A stretch of DNA of 64,000 nt from Blastomyces gilchristii SLH14081 (GCF_000003855.2 NW_003101672.1:519483-583482); one strand, 5' to 3'. Positions 25,601-38,954 are shown, counted from the stretch's first letter. Notes: generated from the letters alone by a model not told the origin. Numbers and translations: made by a program.

Positions 25601-28600
25601 GTGGAGTCTCTGGCTGTGAGCCCTTTTAGGTCAGTACAGGTATATCAGTGCCTCCCTACCTGTGCCTGTACCTTGTACCTATACTTTCCAGCATCCAGAC
25701 CAGAAGGCTCAGGGTTCGTCTCAACGGTCGCAAGGATTGACTGGATGTCAGCGTTGTTGAATAATAATAAATTATTTACACGCTGACTTTCCTCGCGTCT
25801 TGTTCTCTCAAGTTACGGAGAGAGAGGAGGGAAGGGAGCCACCAAAAACCAAACAAACAGCAACAAAATGAAGAGCCTCTTGGCAACTTACACACGAAAA
25901 GCAAGCACAAAAGTCGAGTCAAGCGGGAACGGCTCGGGGGATGGATGGATTGCGAAGAAATGCGGAGAAAAAGAGTTAAAAACAGGCATGATTTGAATTC
26001 AACCCAGCCCTTCACCCATCTCTCTCAAAGAGCCATCCATCGCAAGTTCGAAACAAGGCGATAACATCCCCCTATAATTGAGTTTCTCTGCGTCTACTCC
26101 GTAATCCGTATTGCTCTGCTATTGGGCGGACAACCGTTCTCCCGTAGGCTTTCTTTTAAAACCATGTGCATGTCTCCGCACTGGCGGGCGATGGAGAAGC
26201 AAAACGGATGGAACAAGCGGACCCTCCTTCGCTAGCCCCTCCATCATTCATGTGTCTAGACGCAACAACCTATAGTTAATAATATTAAATATTCTATGCA
26301 ATAACATAGTATGCAAGCAGGCGGTGGGACGGGCAAGCAGTCATTTCGGCTTGGGGTGGGAGGGATTTTGTCTTGCCGAGTATCTAGGCGTTTATCCTGG
26401 CTACTTAGCAAGCCGGATATAGCTGTCGAGGAAAGGAATTAAAAGTAAACGGCTGAAGATGTATGGCAAGCATGTACACACACACACACACACACACACA
26501 CCACAAGGAGAGAGCTGTTCAATTATTTCCCCCGCAAATGATATCAGACCTTGGCTCAATCATGATAGTTTGGAGGATCAACTTCCGTCCTCAGAGCCCC
26601 GCAAATCGTAAAAGTCGCGCAGAGTGAGTTCCGGGCATCTTGATTGGCAACCCAGTATCCAGTCGAAAAAGCACTGCAAAAAGGGCAGCTGTAGAGATAT
26701 AATCTCTTAGCAGCAGCTCGAGATCTCTAACTCATCCTTGGGCCTTGGGACAGACAGCTTTAACCACGGTAAAAAAGCAACCTTAAACCTGGAATCTCTT
26801 CCAAGCAAGTACGAGCCGAGTATGACGTTTTCAACAGACCATCTGTCAATTTTGACATCCAGCCTTTTTTTCCCTCCTTAGATCTTGTCAGGCTGCTTGC
26901 GAACAGGTACCAAAGCATCAACCAAACCCACCAGCCTCATCCTGGGCATTTATTATTAGCTTGTAAATGTAAGTAGTAGTTTACTCTGTGCAGTACGGAG
27001 TAGTAGGAAATGCATGAATGTACAAGGATGCAAAGATGACCTCGACCCCAAGAGGCATGTTCGGCCCAATAACGAGCCCATGCGACGATTGACCAGTAAG
27101 CTGTGGCGGAACTGCATGGGACGAGCGGGGAAGGGCAAGGGATGGGAATATGAATGGTTGTGTGGGCAGCTAGCTCCTCGTCTCGCGCCAGCCCAGCCCA
27201 TCCCATCGCATCCCAGATTTATGGGATAGAGTCGTCTCCTTGCGGCCAGCTCAGAGCGGTCGTGGGGGGCGGCGGTGGCGGCCGCTTGGCTTGATCGGCA
27301 TACGCTCGAAAACTTCGGCGTTTAAGAGGGCTTGTTTAACTAAACTTATAGGCGGTATAGGCGTCCGTGTTCCCTAAAGCACCAAGCACTGTTACCCCAT
27401 AATTACTCATAATTACTAGCGTCGCTAAACTTCGACGAAGCCAGTAAGTCCATGCAGCTAGGCCATATCACAACCACCCCCCCCCCTGCGACGACTACCT
27501 ACGCTGTAGCGGACACTACAGCTACAAGCAGCAGCAACACATGGCAAAACATACACAGGAAGGGGGGGAAGATACAAAATACAAAAGAATGGAGTAGAAA
27601 ACCAAGATATGTATGTAATAACAGACGGACCCAAGATGAAGGTATGAATGATCCTCGAAGCTCCGAGTCCCAGGGCTTCCTTCTTCCCTCTTCCTCCATG
27701 GCCTCCAGTCTGACTGAATGGACAGGTAAATTGACCTCTCCTGGGGTTTTATGGAACCCTGGCCAAGTCAAAAGCCCACTTATTATACTACTCACTCACT
27801 CGTCCGCCCAACCCGTTTGGATGCGTGAGGGTTTTCAAGGCGTCGATGTGCTGCCACCAAGCCCTACGCTGTAACTACTACCACTTCGGAAAATTATACT
27901 TGAGATTGCTTCGAATAATCCTACGGAATAGTATTTCGGCCTTTACCTACCTGAAGTTCATCCGCTGCTTTGTAGGGGCACCGGTACTGAAGTTCATTAA
28001 ATGAGGACGACCATGCTCCAGAGAAGAGAAAAGAGACCATGCAGTCGTCTCTACATTTACAGCCCACTTTCAGCGAAGAAAAAAGACGAATGAATAACCT
28101 ACAAAATTGGATGAAACTAACATCAAAAAATCTAGATTTCTTGTGAAAGTTTTTAGCTCATCACCCCTAGCACTAACAAATAAAATCCTCCGCCAATCAT
28201 TTGCACAAAAGCAAAGGATGAGCGCAGGGTGGAAAACAAAAAGCCAATAATAAATAATGTTCAATATGTGAGAACGAACAAAGATAAACTAGTTAGCTAA
28301 ACCACGTTTACGACCTATCAAGAGACAGGAAAAGAAATTCAGAAGAAACTCATCAAGAAGTAGGGGGAAAATATCAAATCTCCTGCACCCCGCATCTCCG
28401 TCTTATGCCAAAATAGGGCCAATTCCAGGACTTCCCAATGGTTGATCAATAACTAACTACTGAGCCAGAGCTATTCCTCGATCTCCCATTTTCTCCCATG
28501 CACACTACTACGTTCTTCGCCTTCAAAAAGGCGCAAGCCAGCAGACAAGGCCGGGTTCCCCTTGCATTCCTCTTGCTTTGTGATAGGCCCTAATGCTGCA

Positions 28601-30996
28601 GCGCATGCTCTTGAGGAACGTCGGCGGGCTAGCCAGATGGCCCCCCGGAGGGGGTTGTGGGTTATAGTTGTGCTCCTCTATTATATATGAATCTATGATA
28701 CACGCTATCGAGGGCGTACCCCCGGTTCATGGAATCATCGCTCGCCCCCCTCATCCCCTCATCTCTCGCTTGACTTTTGTTGCACTTTGCCTGGGATGAT
28801 TCCGGGGACGGAAACTTCGATTGGACTCGGTCTTCTTTGCGGTGATATTTTTACTTTTCCTTATTTTGTTTATCTTCTTTCTTCTCCTTGCATCCCTTGC
28901 CGGTAGCTGAGAGAGGAAAGGAAGAGTGAAAAGAAAATAAGTCGCTACGTAGCTCCTTGAACAGGGCCAACAACGAAACGAAACGACTTTGCATCCCGCT
29001 GGCACCCCATGCAGAAGATGACATCCATACAAGGCAAAAGGGTAAAGAGTGACGATAAACAAAACCTTAGAAAAAAATTTCCGTCAATTCATGTCCAGGA
29101 CGCGCAACCGCTTGCGCAACAGTAGTAAAAAGAAGAAAGCAAGAAAAAAAACTGCCACATATTTAACTAACTAGCTTTCAGGGATTCAGTTCACCATGAA
29201 TATCTTCTCAAGGTTAAGTTACCGCCGTGTCCTCCTTCTGTCTGCCACCCCCATCGGTATCAAAAACACCGGAGTAAACACCGGCAACGAAGCGATCCCC
29301 GTTAAATCTTCTTCCTAACCTCGAACTCTCGTGTAAGCTTTGGCTACCTGAGTCAACCCCCCCGCCATCGGCAGCTCGGCACTGGGTCTTAAGTCATGAT
29401 GGGTCTCGGCGGGTCCGCCATGCTCCTGCTCCTGCTGACATCCCGCTCCGCTTCCGCCACCGCCGCTGCTGCCGGACGACCTACTATTCTGTAGGAAGTT
29501 TCGATCACTTTTGTCTCAAGATTTGTCTCTTCCTGCAAGCCTGATTCGTCGATAAGCTGGCCATTTTCTCTTTCTTTCTCGTCGCTTTGCTGGTTCTTCT
29601 TCTTTTTTCTTTTTTTTTTCTTTTTTATGTATGTTTTCCTTTTTTCAAGTTCGCTTTTGTTTGCCATACCGCGCTATACGTAACGGGCAGGATTTTTTTT
29701 TTTTTTTTCAACTGCATTTTTTGCAAGGAAATGATTTAAAGCGTGTTGTTCCATGCTTTCGTGTGCCCCGGCGGGTATCTTTGCGTTCGTTGTTCCAGGA
29801 TTATAGAGGTTGTTACTTTTATACCGTTTTTCATCTTTCTTTTCAGTCCAGTGGAGAGGGGCGCTTCAGTGGAGGAAGCCGCGGCGGCGGAACTAGGCCG
29901 GAAAGGAGTTGTGCATGGTTCTCGACGTTATTCCGCGGGGCAAGGTGATGAGAATACGTGCTGGCATATAGACTATATATCTAACTAACTACATATACAA
30001 TGGGCTCTCAATGAGGGACCATCATCTTTTGACTGCTGATGCTGGTGTTTGTCTCGTCGTCGTTTGTCTAATCATCATGATACAGTATGACCCCCTTTCC
30101 AAGATTCTTTTTGAATTCTGTTTTCATGGGCATGTTTCACAGAAAGAATGCCCCAGCAAAGTATTGTGTCTGCTGGAACTCTTGCGCTGTTCCATTATTA
30201 TGAAGTAGCTTCTCTAGCTTTGAACGGTACATGTTATTTATTTACGAACAAAACATGCATATTGAGCCGGATAGAGATGCCCCATCCAACTACAAGCCAA
30301 AACGCCTCTATTGATACCTATGGAATGAGTCAAGCCATCGCCATCTCAGAATGTAGCATCTTCCGGATAGATTGGCAGATAATACATACATACAGCACAG
30401 AAAGCCGACTATCTTTGGGGGGGAGGGGAGAGGGATGAGCTGCGAATGAATGAATCAATACCGCTCGCATCCCACCTCTTCATTCTCAAGTGATATTAAA
30501 GAACAAGGCTTGTGTGTTTGGTAAAGGCCCCAGTTCAGTGGGCAAGCTTAGAGCGCCAGTTGGTAGCATATTGGATGGTTTTGGATAAAGTCCCCAGAAT
30601 CAAGAAATAATCATAATAATAATAGTAAATATCTAACAGAGATAGATCTCTTCAAAATCCAGCATGACGAGCAAAATAACTCACTTATTGTACACAACAG
30701 CAGATGGTGAAAGTAAAAATTAACACAATCATAAAGGGTAAAACAGAGCCAGGTGAAGAAAACATGCAGAACCTAAGGGCAGTAAGATATATAGATATGT
30801 AAATATCTATATAAATATACCAGGGTATGTGTGGACGGAAAGCAAGACCTCGAATGAGTAGAGGGGTGCATGAGAAATCGATCTAAAGGAAGACTTTTTA
30901 GATAGCAAAGGGTAGGCTATGAGGTATACGTAAGGTTAGAGGGAGGCAAAAACAGACAAAGAGGGACCCAAAACGAAGCGTTGCTTGTCATGTCGA
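22644..30996. other. 8.35-kb non-coding stretch upstream of PSP1
   Basis: It spans from the PSP1 start codon to the NFU1 stop codon. No ORF longer than 140 codons occurs, and none resembles a known family. It contains many homopolymer and dinucleotide runs, including a TA run at 25531-25548, an AC run at 26476-26501, and T-rich tracts near 29609 and 29693. Two copies of the octamer TACGGAGT or its complement lie at 26096 and 26994. The length suggests a long PSP1 leader or promoter, or an unannotated non-coding transcript. Neither can be shown from the sequence alone. Confidence 0.5.
26476..26501. repeat. (AC)13 microsatellite
   Basis: Thirteen uninterrupted AC dinucleotides lie in the spacer upstream of PSP1. 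No gene overlaps them. Confidence 0.95.
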
Positions 30997-32251
30997 CTAC
31001 TCAGCCGCGTCCAGGCTGCTCGATGCAGCCGTCGCCTGGGGACCTTTCTGCTGCCGTAATTTCTCCTCGAATTTTGCAAATTCGTGCAAGCCAACCTCTT
31101 CCTCCTGATCCAGGACGTGGTTGACCTCTTTTACTTCCTCGATCTATAAAGACGGGTCAGCTTCAATTCCCAACAACAAAAAAGGAGACCTTCAAATATC
31201 ATGGTCGGTAAGTCCGCGTAGGAGCGGGACTATGGAAAAATGAAGGGAAGAATAAAAACAAAGCCAATCCACTCACATAATGCATCAACATAGACTCAAT
31301 CCCATTCTTCAGAGTCACCGTACTCGAATCGCACGTCCGACACGCACCCCGCAGCTTCAAAGAAACAATCCCATCCTCAAAGCCCCGGAACTCGATATCG
31401 CCTCCGTCCTCCTGGATCGCAGGGCGGATCCTCGTCTCCAGCAGCTCCTTAATCATGCTAACAACCTCATCATCATCCTCATTATAGCTCAGCGAGTCTT
31501 CTTCGGGCGGCGGGCCTCCAGCCCCAGCCTCTGCGACATTGATAATCGGCTCGCCCGTGGTTACCGCCTCGGTGATCAGGCTGAAGACCTCGGGTTTGAT
31601 ATGTGCCCAGTTTGCATCGCCGGCTTTGGTGATGGTGATGAAATCCGGACCGTAGAAGACGGCCGATACGCCGTCGACGTTGAGGAGCTTTGCGGCTAGC
31701 GGAGAGGGGTATGGGGGTGTCAGGGTCGAGCGTGGCGAGAGGTATTCTACGAAGCTGGTTGGGAAGTTTTCGGGGAGGACAGGGTGGTTAGGGTTAAATT
31801 TTAGGGCCTACAGGAACAAAATACCAATGGAGTTAGCTGATTGTTTCATTTGCTTGTGCTTCCCTTCATTGTTCGATGCTTGCATTCCCTCATACATCTC
31901 CTCATCCACAATACACATTGCACATGAATTCATGTTCATTATCAAAAAAAGGATTGCGCAGCGCCCACTTACATCAGCATTCGGGGTAGTTTCCGTCTGA
32001 ATAAAAATCGACCGGCTCCCCGTGGCCCCATTTATCTGCGTCCCGCGCCTGGTGGGCTGATGTCGCGGATCCAGAGTTGGTCTATGGCGTGAGGTCGACG
32101 AGGTGAGGACCGGGATTTTCGCCGCTTGGGTATGCACGCGCGAGATACAAGCGGGCCCACAGTCGCCCAGGGCAGGCGTCAGAACCCGACTGGCAGGCCG
32201 TGATAGTAAGATCGACCGTGTGAATGATCTAGAGAGAGTATGTGCCGCCAT
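30997..32251 (-). CDS. nfu1: Mitochondrial NifU-like iron-sulfur scaffold/carrier NFU1
   Basis: NFU1 delivers [4Fe-4S] clusters to mitochondrial client enzymes such as lipoyl synthase. Three exons, complement(30997-31143, 31277-31807, 31973-32251), give 318 residues; the introns are 133 and 165 bp. The N-terminus (MAAHTLSRSFTRSILLSRPAS) is Arg/Ser-rich without acids, as in a mitochondrial presequence. The Nfu N-domain follows around IQTETTPNADALKFNPNHPV. The C-terminal NifU domain has GACRTCDSSTVTLKNGIESM with the cluster-binding CxxC (CRTC). The tail ending SSSLDAAE is an acidic extension. An in-frame ATG eight codons upstream (32275) is an alternative start. A CACGTG element lies at 32435-32440, about 185 bp upstream of the ATG. 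Confidence 0.95.
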
Positions 32252-33968
32252 TGTGTATGTATAATTCGTACACAAGCAGTTAAATCACGACGTATGGGAT
32301 GCAGCAGGGTTGAGTCGATGCGAGGATGAAAGCTTTTGAGTTTATTTTTAATTTTGGTCTCGTGAAAGCCGAGTTCCGGATGACGTAATTTGACATTAGT
32401 AATCTGGAGTTGATCCAGTGGGTCTTGGCAATAGCACGTGACCGTGATTGTCTGCGAACTCTAACCTCGGGTGGCAAATAGTCCTTCCTCACTGAAGGGA
32501 GAACAAAGGCGGGTGAGTGGGTGGGTGGGTAGTAGGGAGGGAAATGAAATGCTAGAGGGTGCTCACCATGATACTTGACACTACAAATTTTTAGTGTGAT
32601 TAAGGATGAAGATATGGGATACGCAAGTCAGGTTGAATGCGGGGTTGACCAGGGAGAGGAAGCTGTCGTCTCCTTCTCTTCCCTTTGTTCGAAACTTGAT
32701 AAGAACCCTCCGAAAAATTGGTCTTCTCTCCAATTGGATTTTTCGAACTTAGTCATATACTATGATGAATCAAATTAATCAAATAGGTCGAAATAAGAGA
32801 TATATATGAATATAAAAGGAACAAATTCTATCCTGCTCGTAGTTAAAAAGAGCTTATGATAAATAAATCCAAATCAGGAAAATGGGGAGGTGTGGAGAAA
32901 GAAAGAGAAAATGGAGAAGGAAATTGAAAGTAGAGTCACAGAAAGAGTTCCCTCCCCTCCCCATAGAAGGGAATCAGAATCAAAAAAAGCCAAAGGAGCA
33001 AGAAGAGAAGTAAAATTAACAAGAAAAACGTCCGTAACATCATAGTCGTGCCTTCGCTTCCAACACCTCTGTCCGTGGTTTGTCGCAGATACGATTAGTA
33101 AAAGCTCTTTTATTTTTATTTTTGAAGAAGAATAATTCCACTAATATTCTGAAAAGAAAAAAACGCGAAAAAGAGGTCCTATCTCATACCCATATCCTGG
33201 TCACTGTAGTGACAAAGTCCCGAGCAACCCCAGCCAGCCAGTCTGCCGACTATCAACACCTGACAAATATGGGCATTGCAATATGCATATGTATAAGAGA
33301 GTGGGAGGGAGGGAGGGAGGGGAGAGGTATAGTAACCCTGCACCCATCCTTTGAGGAAATAGAAAGGAATCCAGAAAGAAAATCAAGACAACTAGAGAGA
33401 CGATAACGCGACAAACATAAAGAAGTCGGCTTCAGTTTATACCTATGCGGGTATATACGGATTGAAAAAAGAAAAAAGAGAGAAGAGTTAAATACGGGGC
33501 AGTATAAATATATACGTCACAGGTACAACAAGTATAAATGAATATATATGTTTTGACACAATATGAGACGTTGGGAATCAATTATTTCCTATCTCTTTCT
33601 TTCTTACTTTGTTCAAATAGATCTCAAATCAGATTCTTCCCCAAGTCCAGTGTGGCGAGTTCCTGAGATGGAGCCGAGCGAAGAGAAGAGGCGAGAGGAA
33701 TATGAAGCAGGGTTTTTGGCCATATCCGCTCACTTTCTGGTTTCGCTCGATATCAAATCGTATATGGATAAGAATTCAACCCCAAGGGGAAAATTCGGAT
33801 AAGGCGGAGGGGTTTGCATTCGTACGTAGGTGTAGAAGAGGAGATAAAACTTAAAAAGTTGAGAATAAGTTTTGAGTTTCGCCGCAGGCGGCATCGGTTG
33901 TATTTGTTTTGGGGGGAGGGGTATTTTCAACATGTCGCATCGAAATATTCAAGTCTGCTGAATACTTT
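32252..33968. other. NFU1 promoter and RasGEF 3' flank
   Basis: This holds the NFU1 promoter with a CACGTG E-box-like site (32435-32440) and, further right, AT-rich and GGGA-rich (33302-33323) low-complexity DNA downstream of the RasGEF stop codon. No recognisable gene is present. Confidence 0.55.
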
Positions 33969-36900
33969 TCAAGCGCGACGCCACCCGAATCTTTTACGGG
34001 GTGGCTCGACTCCTGAGGATGGCTCAACTTGCATGCTGCGGTTGTAAAGCTCCTATGAGGGTATCAAGTTAGCTTCAGGTATATGCTATGGAGGGAAGAA
34101 GACTGGTGACGGTTATATGCATGGAAGGTTAAAAGCAGAAAGCAAGCCTTACATCCTGATCTCCAGAAAATTTAGTGTCGAGAATAAGACGCTGAACATC
34201 TTCGCTTTTCGGGTAACAAGGGAAAGGTGTTCTTTGGCTATTGTGTATGCCCAAAACAACCTCGCCCATGATCTCAAATTTGCGCCAGTTGATGCGATCA
34301 TTATTCGGGCCGATAAAGGTCTTGTTGCCTTCCTCCGCCGACACAAGGTCACGTCGATGAAGGGGCAGAAACGGGATCTTTTCTGCAAACGAGTTCTCCC
34401 AAGCCAGGCGGTAGGCGAAGTGGCTCTTTTGTGTGCCCATGAGGATAACTAGACTCATGAATTGTTTCTGAACCCCTGGGGATACTAGCTCCCTAGTTTG
34501 TGACAGTCGGAAGACAGGGGTTCCGTTGAGTCCTGCGATAACGGCTCCAAGTGAGTTGTAATTATTCAATTGACGCAATTTCTAAACGACGGGAAGTGGG
34601 TCAGCTAATTGCAATCGAATGCCCAAAAAGACTTGTTCGGAAGGGGATATAAAAATACTAACCATTGCGATATTCATGAATTTTTCTAATGCCTCTGCCC
34701 GATGTTTAGGTTTGTCTCGCAACAAGACCATGCTTGCGACGAATAACGCCAAGTGATTGAACTGGTCAATCATCCTGTTGACGTTACACAAACCCTTCGC
34801 TGAAGCCCTATCGTCTGCAGATATGCTCACGTGGCGGACGAGTTCCCGTGGCCTAAACGAGCTAAACATGACCCAGTCGATGCGCGTCACCTCGCGCGCG
34901 AATTCATCTTCAGGTATCTCCATGAAAGCTTTCCATTGTTCCTTCGAGAGAAGATTTTTCGGGTTTAATTCCAACCGTTGGGCTTCTTGTTGGGCAGACT
35001 CCACACTTAGTAAGGTCAAGAATGATTGACTGGATATGCTGCCAGATCTATAAACGCTCGATGTAGTTGAAAGATTGGAAAAGTTTGAGGCAAGTTCCTG
35101 ATTTTCATCATTTAAGTCCAACGCGCTCATGCTGCTCATGTTCTCGTCGGAGGATCGCGCAACGAAAGTTGCTGGCGAGCTTTGCACAGATGTGTCTAGA
35201 AATGTTTCGACGCTTTCAGAAGCGTTATCATCATCTTCATACGCCCACCCTAAATCATCATCCTCCACAAACTTTTCGAGAAAAGAGTTCATCTCCTTTG
35301 CCGCAAAGGCAAAAACAAAGTGTTTCTCCAGCGAGACTATGAAATCTGTCAAGCGCTTTCGGGTTTTCGAGCCAGCAAAATCGCCAGGGTATTCTGATAC
35401 CCATTGAGACATGATATTGAGCAGTCTTAAGTGGTCTGCATGCCGCATCAACAACGGAGACGGTCCTGATCCAATATTTTCGAAACGAGTGAGTAAAGCG
35501 GAGAGGAGCTTAGCTGGAGTGGCGAATTTTCGATAGAGGCACAGGAAGATGCTGGCAAATTTGGCGTCTTGCTTTGACATGGGTGGTGCTAAAAGACGAT
35601 CCACAAGCTCATCGAAAGTCAAGCCTGGGTCGATTGGTTTGTCTTTGCCAGTAGTATCAGGGCTGGAAGGAGGATTAGACCCTTTCGAATCGTCACCGTC
35701 GTCCTCCATATCCAAGAAGCTGCTGAAAGCGTCCGAGCTACCACTATGCCGCCACGAATTCTGCAATCGTTGATATGGGCCCTTATTGGATGCAATTTCC
35801 TCGGGGACGGTGCTTGAGCCTAGAGTTTCCCCTCGGTTCAACCGGTTTCCAGGAGGAGTTCTAGGAGGCACAGGCTGCGAATTACTTCGGACATTTCTCG
35901 ATCCTTGAGCATTGGACGCCAGGTTTGAATCGGGTATGGGGTTCTGTGTTCGAAAGTTGTTATACTCAGCGGAGGTCGGATTGGCCAAGTTGGATTTTGG
36001 ATTTTCAGAGCTAGCGCGAATATGCTGTCGGCTTTGGGAAGGAACCGGATGCCGCGAGGAGGTTCGAGTGGATGAGGTAGGGTGTGTTAGAGGAATTGGG
36101 GAGGGTTGTAGACTAGCTGCATCTATAGAGTGGGTGTTAGCAATCAGCAGTTGGCAGAGATGGTTTGAGCCGGAATTAGGACTCGATTGGGTGGTCTGAA
36201 AATTAGCCAAAAAGCAGAGATGGCGAAAATAATAATAATAATAGTAATAATAATAACAGTATAAGCAAGGTTAGGCCTGATTCAGCGACGAGCACCCGGC
36301 AGGCCCATCGGTGGCGGTGGATGGGCTGATAGCGGAAGCAGTGTGTGTTGGAAGAAGGGTTTCCAGCTGACGGAAAGCATACGCGAGTGCGAGGTCATTA
36401 AAAATAATAGGAGAAGAAACTAAGAAAGAATAGTGGGGAAAAAGCGGGAGGGACACTAGCGTCACAGAACAGGGAAAATAGCCTTGGGTGCCGAACTTAT
36501 AAATAACACGACCAACCAGTTTGCGTGTTTGGCTTTTTCGACAAGGAAAATAAATCATGCGGGTGCTCACGGGGTATTTTATGGGTGAGGAAAAATCGAG
36601 GATGAGGAAGAAGAAATACTGAAAACAAGAAGAACAAAATAAAGAGAAAAAAGAAAACATGATAAAACGGCGGAAACGGTCGGGATTAAAAAAAAAAGGT
36701 GAAAAAAAATACAAAAATATAGAAAAAAAAAAAAAAAGAGTGGGCATGGAGGTCGGGTAGCAGGGTCAGAAACTGCTGCGATGTGGATTTGCGGCTATCA
36801 CAAGGTGGGGAATGCAGCCACCAACAGAAAAATCCTTACCAGCCGTTCGAGCTATTATAGCCCTGAGGATGTTGGAAATGCATTTCTTCTGTGAGTCTGG

Positions 36901-37991
36901 AGCCTCAGAATACGTTTGATGAATCTCGATGCCGCCGAGCACTCGGCGCGCCTGGTCGTAAGTTGCAGGGTCTATCCGGGAAGATGGAACTTGGCCCTCG
37001 CATCTACACGCCACGACAATCAATGGGATTGTAGCTTTGGGCAGTGCACCTAATCAAGAGTGATTCACAATTGTTAGGTGTTAGCTCCCCTCGTGATAGT
37101 CCACACCTGCCTAGTCGGAGAAGAAGGGAGCCACATAAGAAAAAAAGATATTGCGGGTCTGAATGGCATAAATATACGCGATTTCCGCTGGCATCTGGCA
37201 CTAGATGTATAGCAGGATGGGGCGGGATGTTTTGATATTATTAAATTTCCCACTTACTAAATATTCGAGGAAACTGGGCTACGCTCCTCGGATCATATGA
37301 ATCAAACAGAACGAGAACACCGTCAATGATGGGCAATTCCTGTTCTCCAATAAATTTGGGCCAAACGATCTGACCGTTTTCGTCAAACGAGAGTTTGTGG
37401 CTCGCGATTTCCAGCAGTCGTACAAGATAGATGGTTCCGTCCAGGGACATCTTCTTCACTGAGGAGCGTGATATGGGAGGCTGTTTGAGGTCCAATGCGC
37501 GCTGCACAAACGTGGACTTGCCCACGCCTTGTGCACCCACAATGGCCAAATTGACTTGGGGAAGTCGAGGTTTTGGTGTAGCAGTAGGCTTTTGTTTATC
37601 GTCATCATCCCATACCAATTGTCAGCCTATAAAAGGAATTGACCTGTCCGCAATTTCCCCCAGTATCCTGTTTTTTTGTTTATGGGAGGGGGGAGGGAAA
37701 AGGGGGAGGTGGAAATCAAGGTACAGTTCATACCTCACTTAAGCCGTTTGTTGAACCATTATTGGTTTCTGCCTTGGCTACACTGGCCGGCGCCATCTCG
37801 TTCTCTTCAATAACAGGTGCTTCTACTAGGCCATGGCCTTGGGGTCGAATGCCGGGATAAGAGTCCCACGAGGGTGCCGAATAGGATCGGTTTTGTAGAG
37901 GCGGGCGGCGAGGAGGCTGCTGAGGGAGAGCTGGTGGTTCCTGGGCGACTTCGCTTGTCGAGCGCGTTCTCGGAGGGCGTGGAGCGGACAT
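33969..37991 (-). CDS. RasGEF protein with an N-terminal Ras-like GTPase domain
   Basis: The C-terminal half is a Cdc25-type exchange factor that loads Ras-family GTPases with GTP. Supported exons are 37734-37991, about 37258-37618, 36840-37049, 34663-36122, 34153-34581 and 33969-34052. Exon 1 encodes a Pro-rich start (MSAPRPPRTRS). The next two encode a Ras-like fold with the P-loop GAQGVGKST, DGVLVLFDSYDPRSV, and ACRCE where a GTPase would have NKxD. A disordered linker leads to the RasGEF N-domain (TFDELVDRLLAPP) and the catalytic domain (DWVMFSSFRPRELV, RMIDQFNHLALFVA, LNNYNSLGAVIAGLNG). It ends ELYNRSMQVEP. Two points are unresolved. Exon 2 cannot be joined in frame to exon 1: a TGA lies at 37622-37624 with no AG between it and the open frame. 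The 36123-36839 intron is unusually long (717 bp). The first may be a one-base deletion or an assembly error. Confidence 0.8.
36226..36255. repeat. AAT-type trinucleotide repeat in a RasGEF intron
   Basis: An imperfect run of AAT units with one AGT interruption lies inside the proposed 717-bp intron of the RasGEF gene. Confidence 0.85.
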
Positions 37992-38517
37992 GATATATAT
38001 ATACATATATCTAGGAACGCGGGGTTTAAGAGCTCAGGGGCCCAACAGGTCTGGCAGAGGGGACGAATTGTTTGGGAGGGAGCCTGGGGGAGGAAAAGGA
38101 GGGCAGATCATATCCGAAATCCTGATACTATACCACAATCCGCCAGGAAGGCTCTGCCATTGCCATCTGCTCCAGGGAAGAAAGGGCGTGCGTGTAGTAT
38201 TGATCAAGGAGTTAAAGGAACGGAGCAGCGCGATGTGTGGGGATCCGTCCACACTGCTACGCGAAACTGCGTGGAATATCCGGAGGCCCAACACTGTTCT
38301 TTCTAGGTGGATTTGTTTCTTTTTTTTTTTTTTTGGTTTCTTTTCTTTTTTTTTTTTTCTACCTTCTTTGTGCGCCAAGGGAGGAACTGGTCTCTCAAAG
38401 CATGTCCGGTGACGAGGAGAGCAGTCCTACAGAAAGGCAGGGACGCATATTTTAGCCGTCGCAAGAGATGGTGGACGAAGTATGTACCTGTATAGAATGG
38501 AGATATGCAGGGCGGAG

Positions 38518-38635
38518 GGGGTGTGTGGGTGTGTGGGTGTGGGTGTATGTGTATGTGTATGTGTATGTGTGTGTGTGTGGGTGGGTGTAGGTGGGTGTGT
38601 GGGTGTTGTGTGTGGGTGTGTGTGTCTGTGTGTGT
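38518..38635. repeat. GT-rich microsatellite/minisatellite block
   Basis: About 118 bp of GTGTGG, GTGTAT and GTGT units on the plus strand, variously interrupted. ORFs reading through it as Thr/His or Val/Cys repeats are artefacts of the repeat. Confidence 0.9.
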
Positions 38636-38877
38636 TCTGGATGGCAAAATGCAGGCAGCCTAGGGACCTACACAGGTAGGCAAAGGCCAGAGCAAGCAGT
38701 GGATGGTGACTGGAGGATGTTAAAAAAAGAGCTCACGATGTCTCACTGCCGTCGAATGCACGGTTTGGCGAGGAAGACAGAGGCTCATGGTTGGGCGCTG
38801 GCTTGGGCGATGGCTGCCGTGGGATCCTAGCGTCCTCTGGGCAATGCATCCCCCTCCGACCTCAATATCAACAGTGG

Positions 38878-38879
<2 letters not shown>

Positions 38880-38954
<75 letters not shown>

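Noticed and set aside
27452..27874. 140-codon plus-strand ORF, with an opposing 98-codon ORF
   Set aside because: Composition is that of simple Thr/Pro-rich spacer; no domain and no splice or neighbour support.
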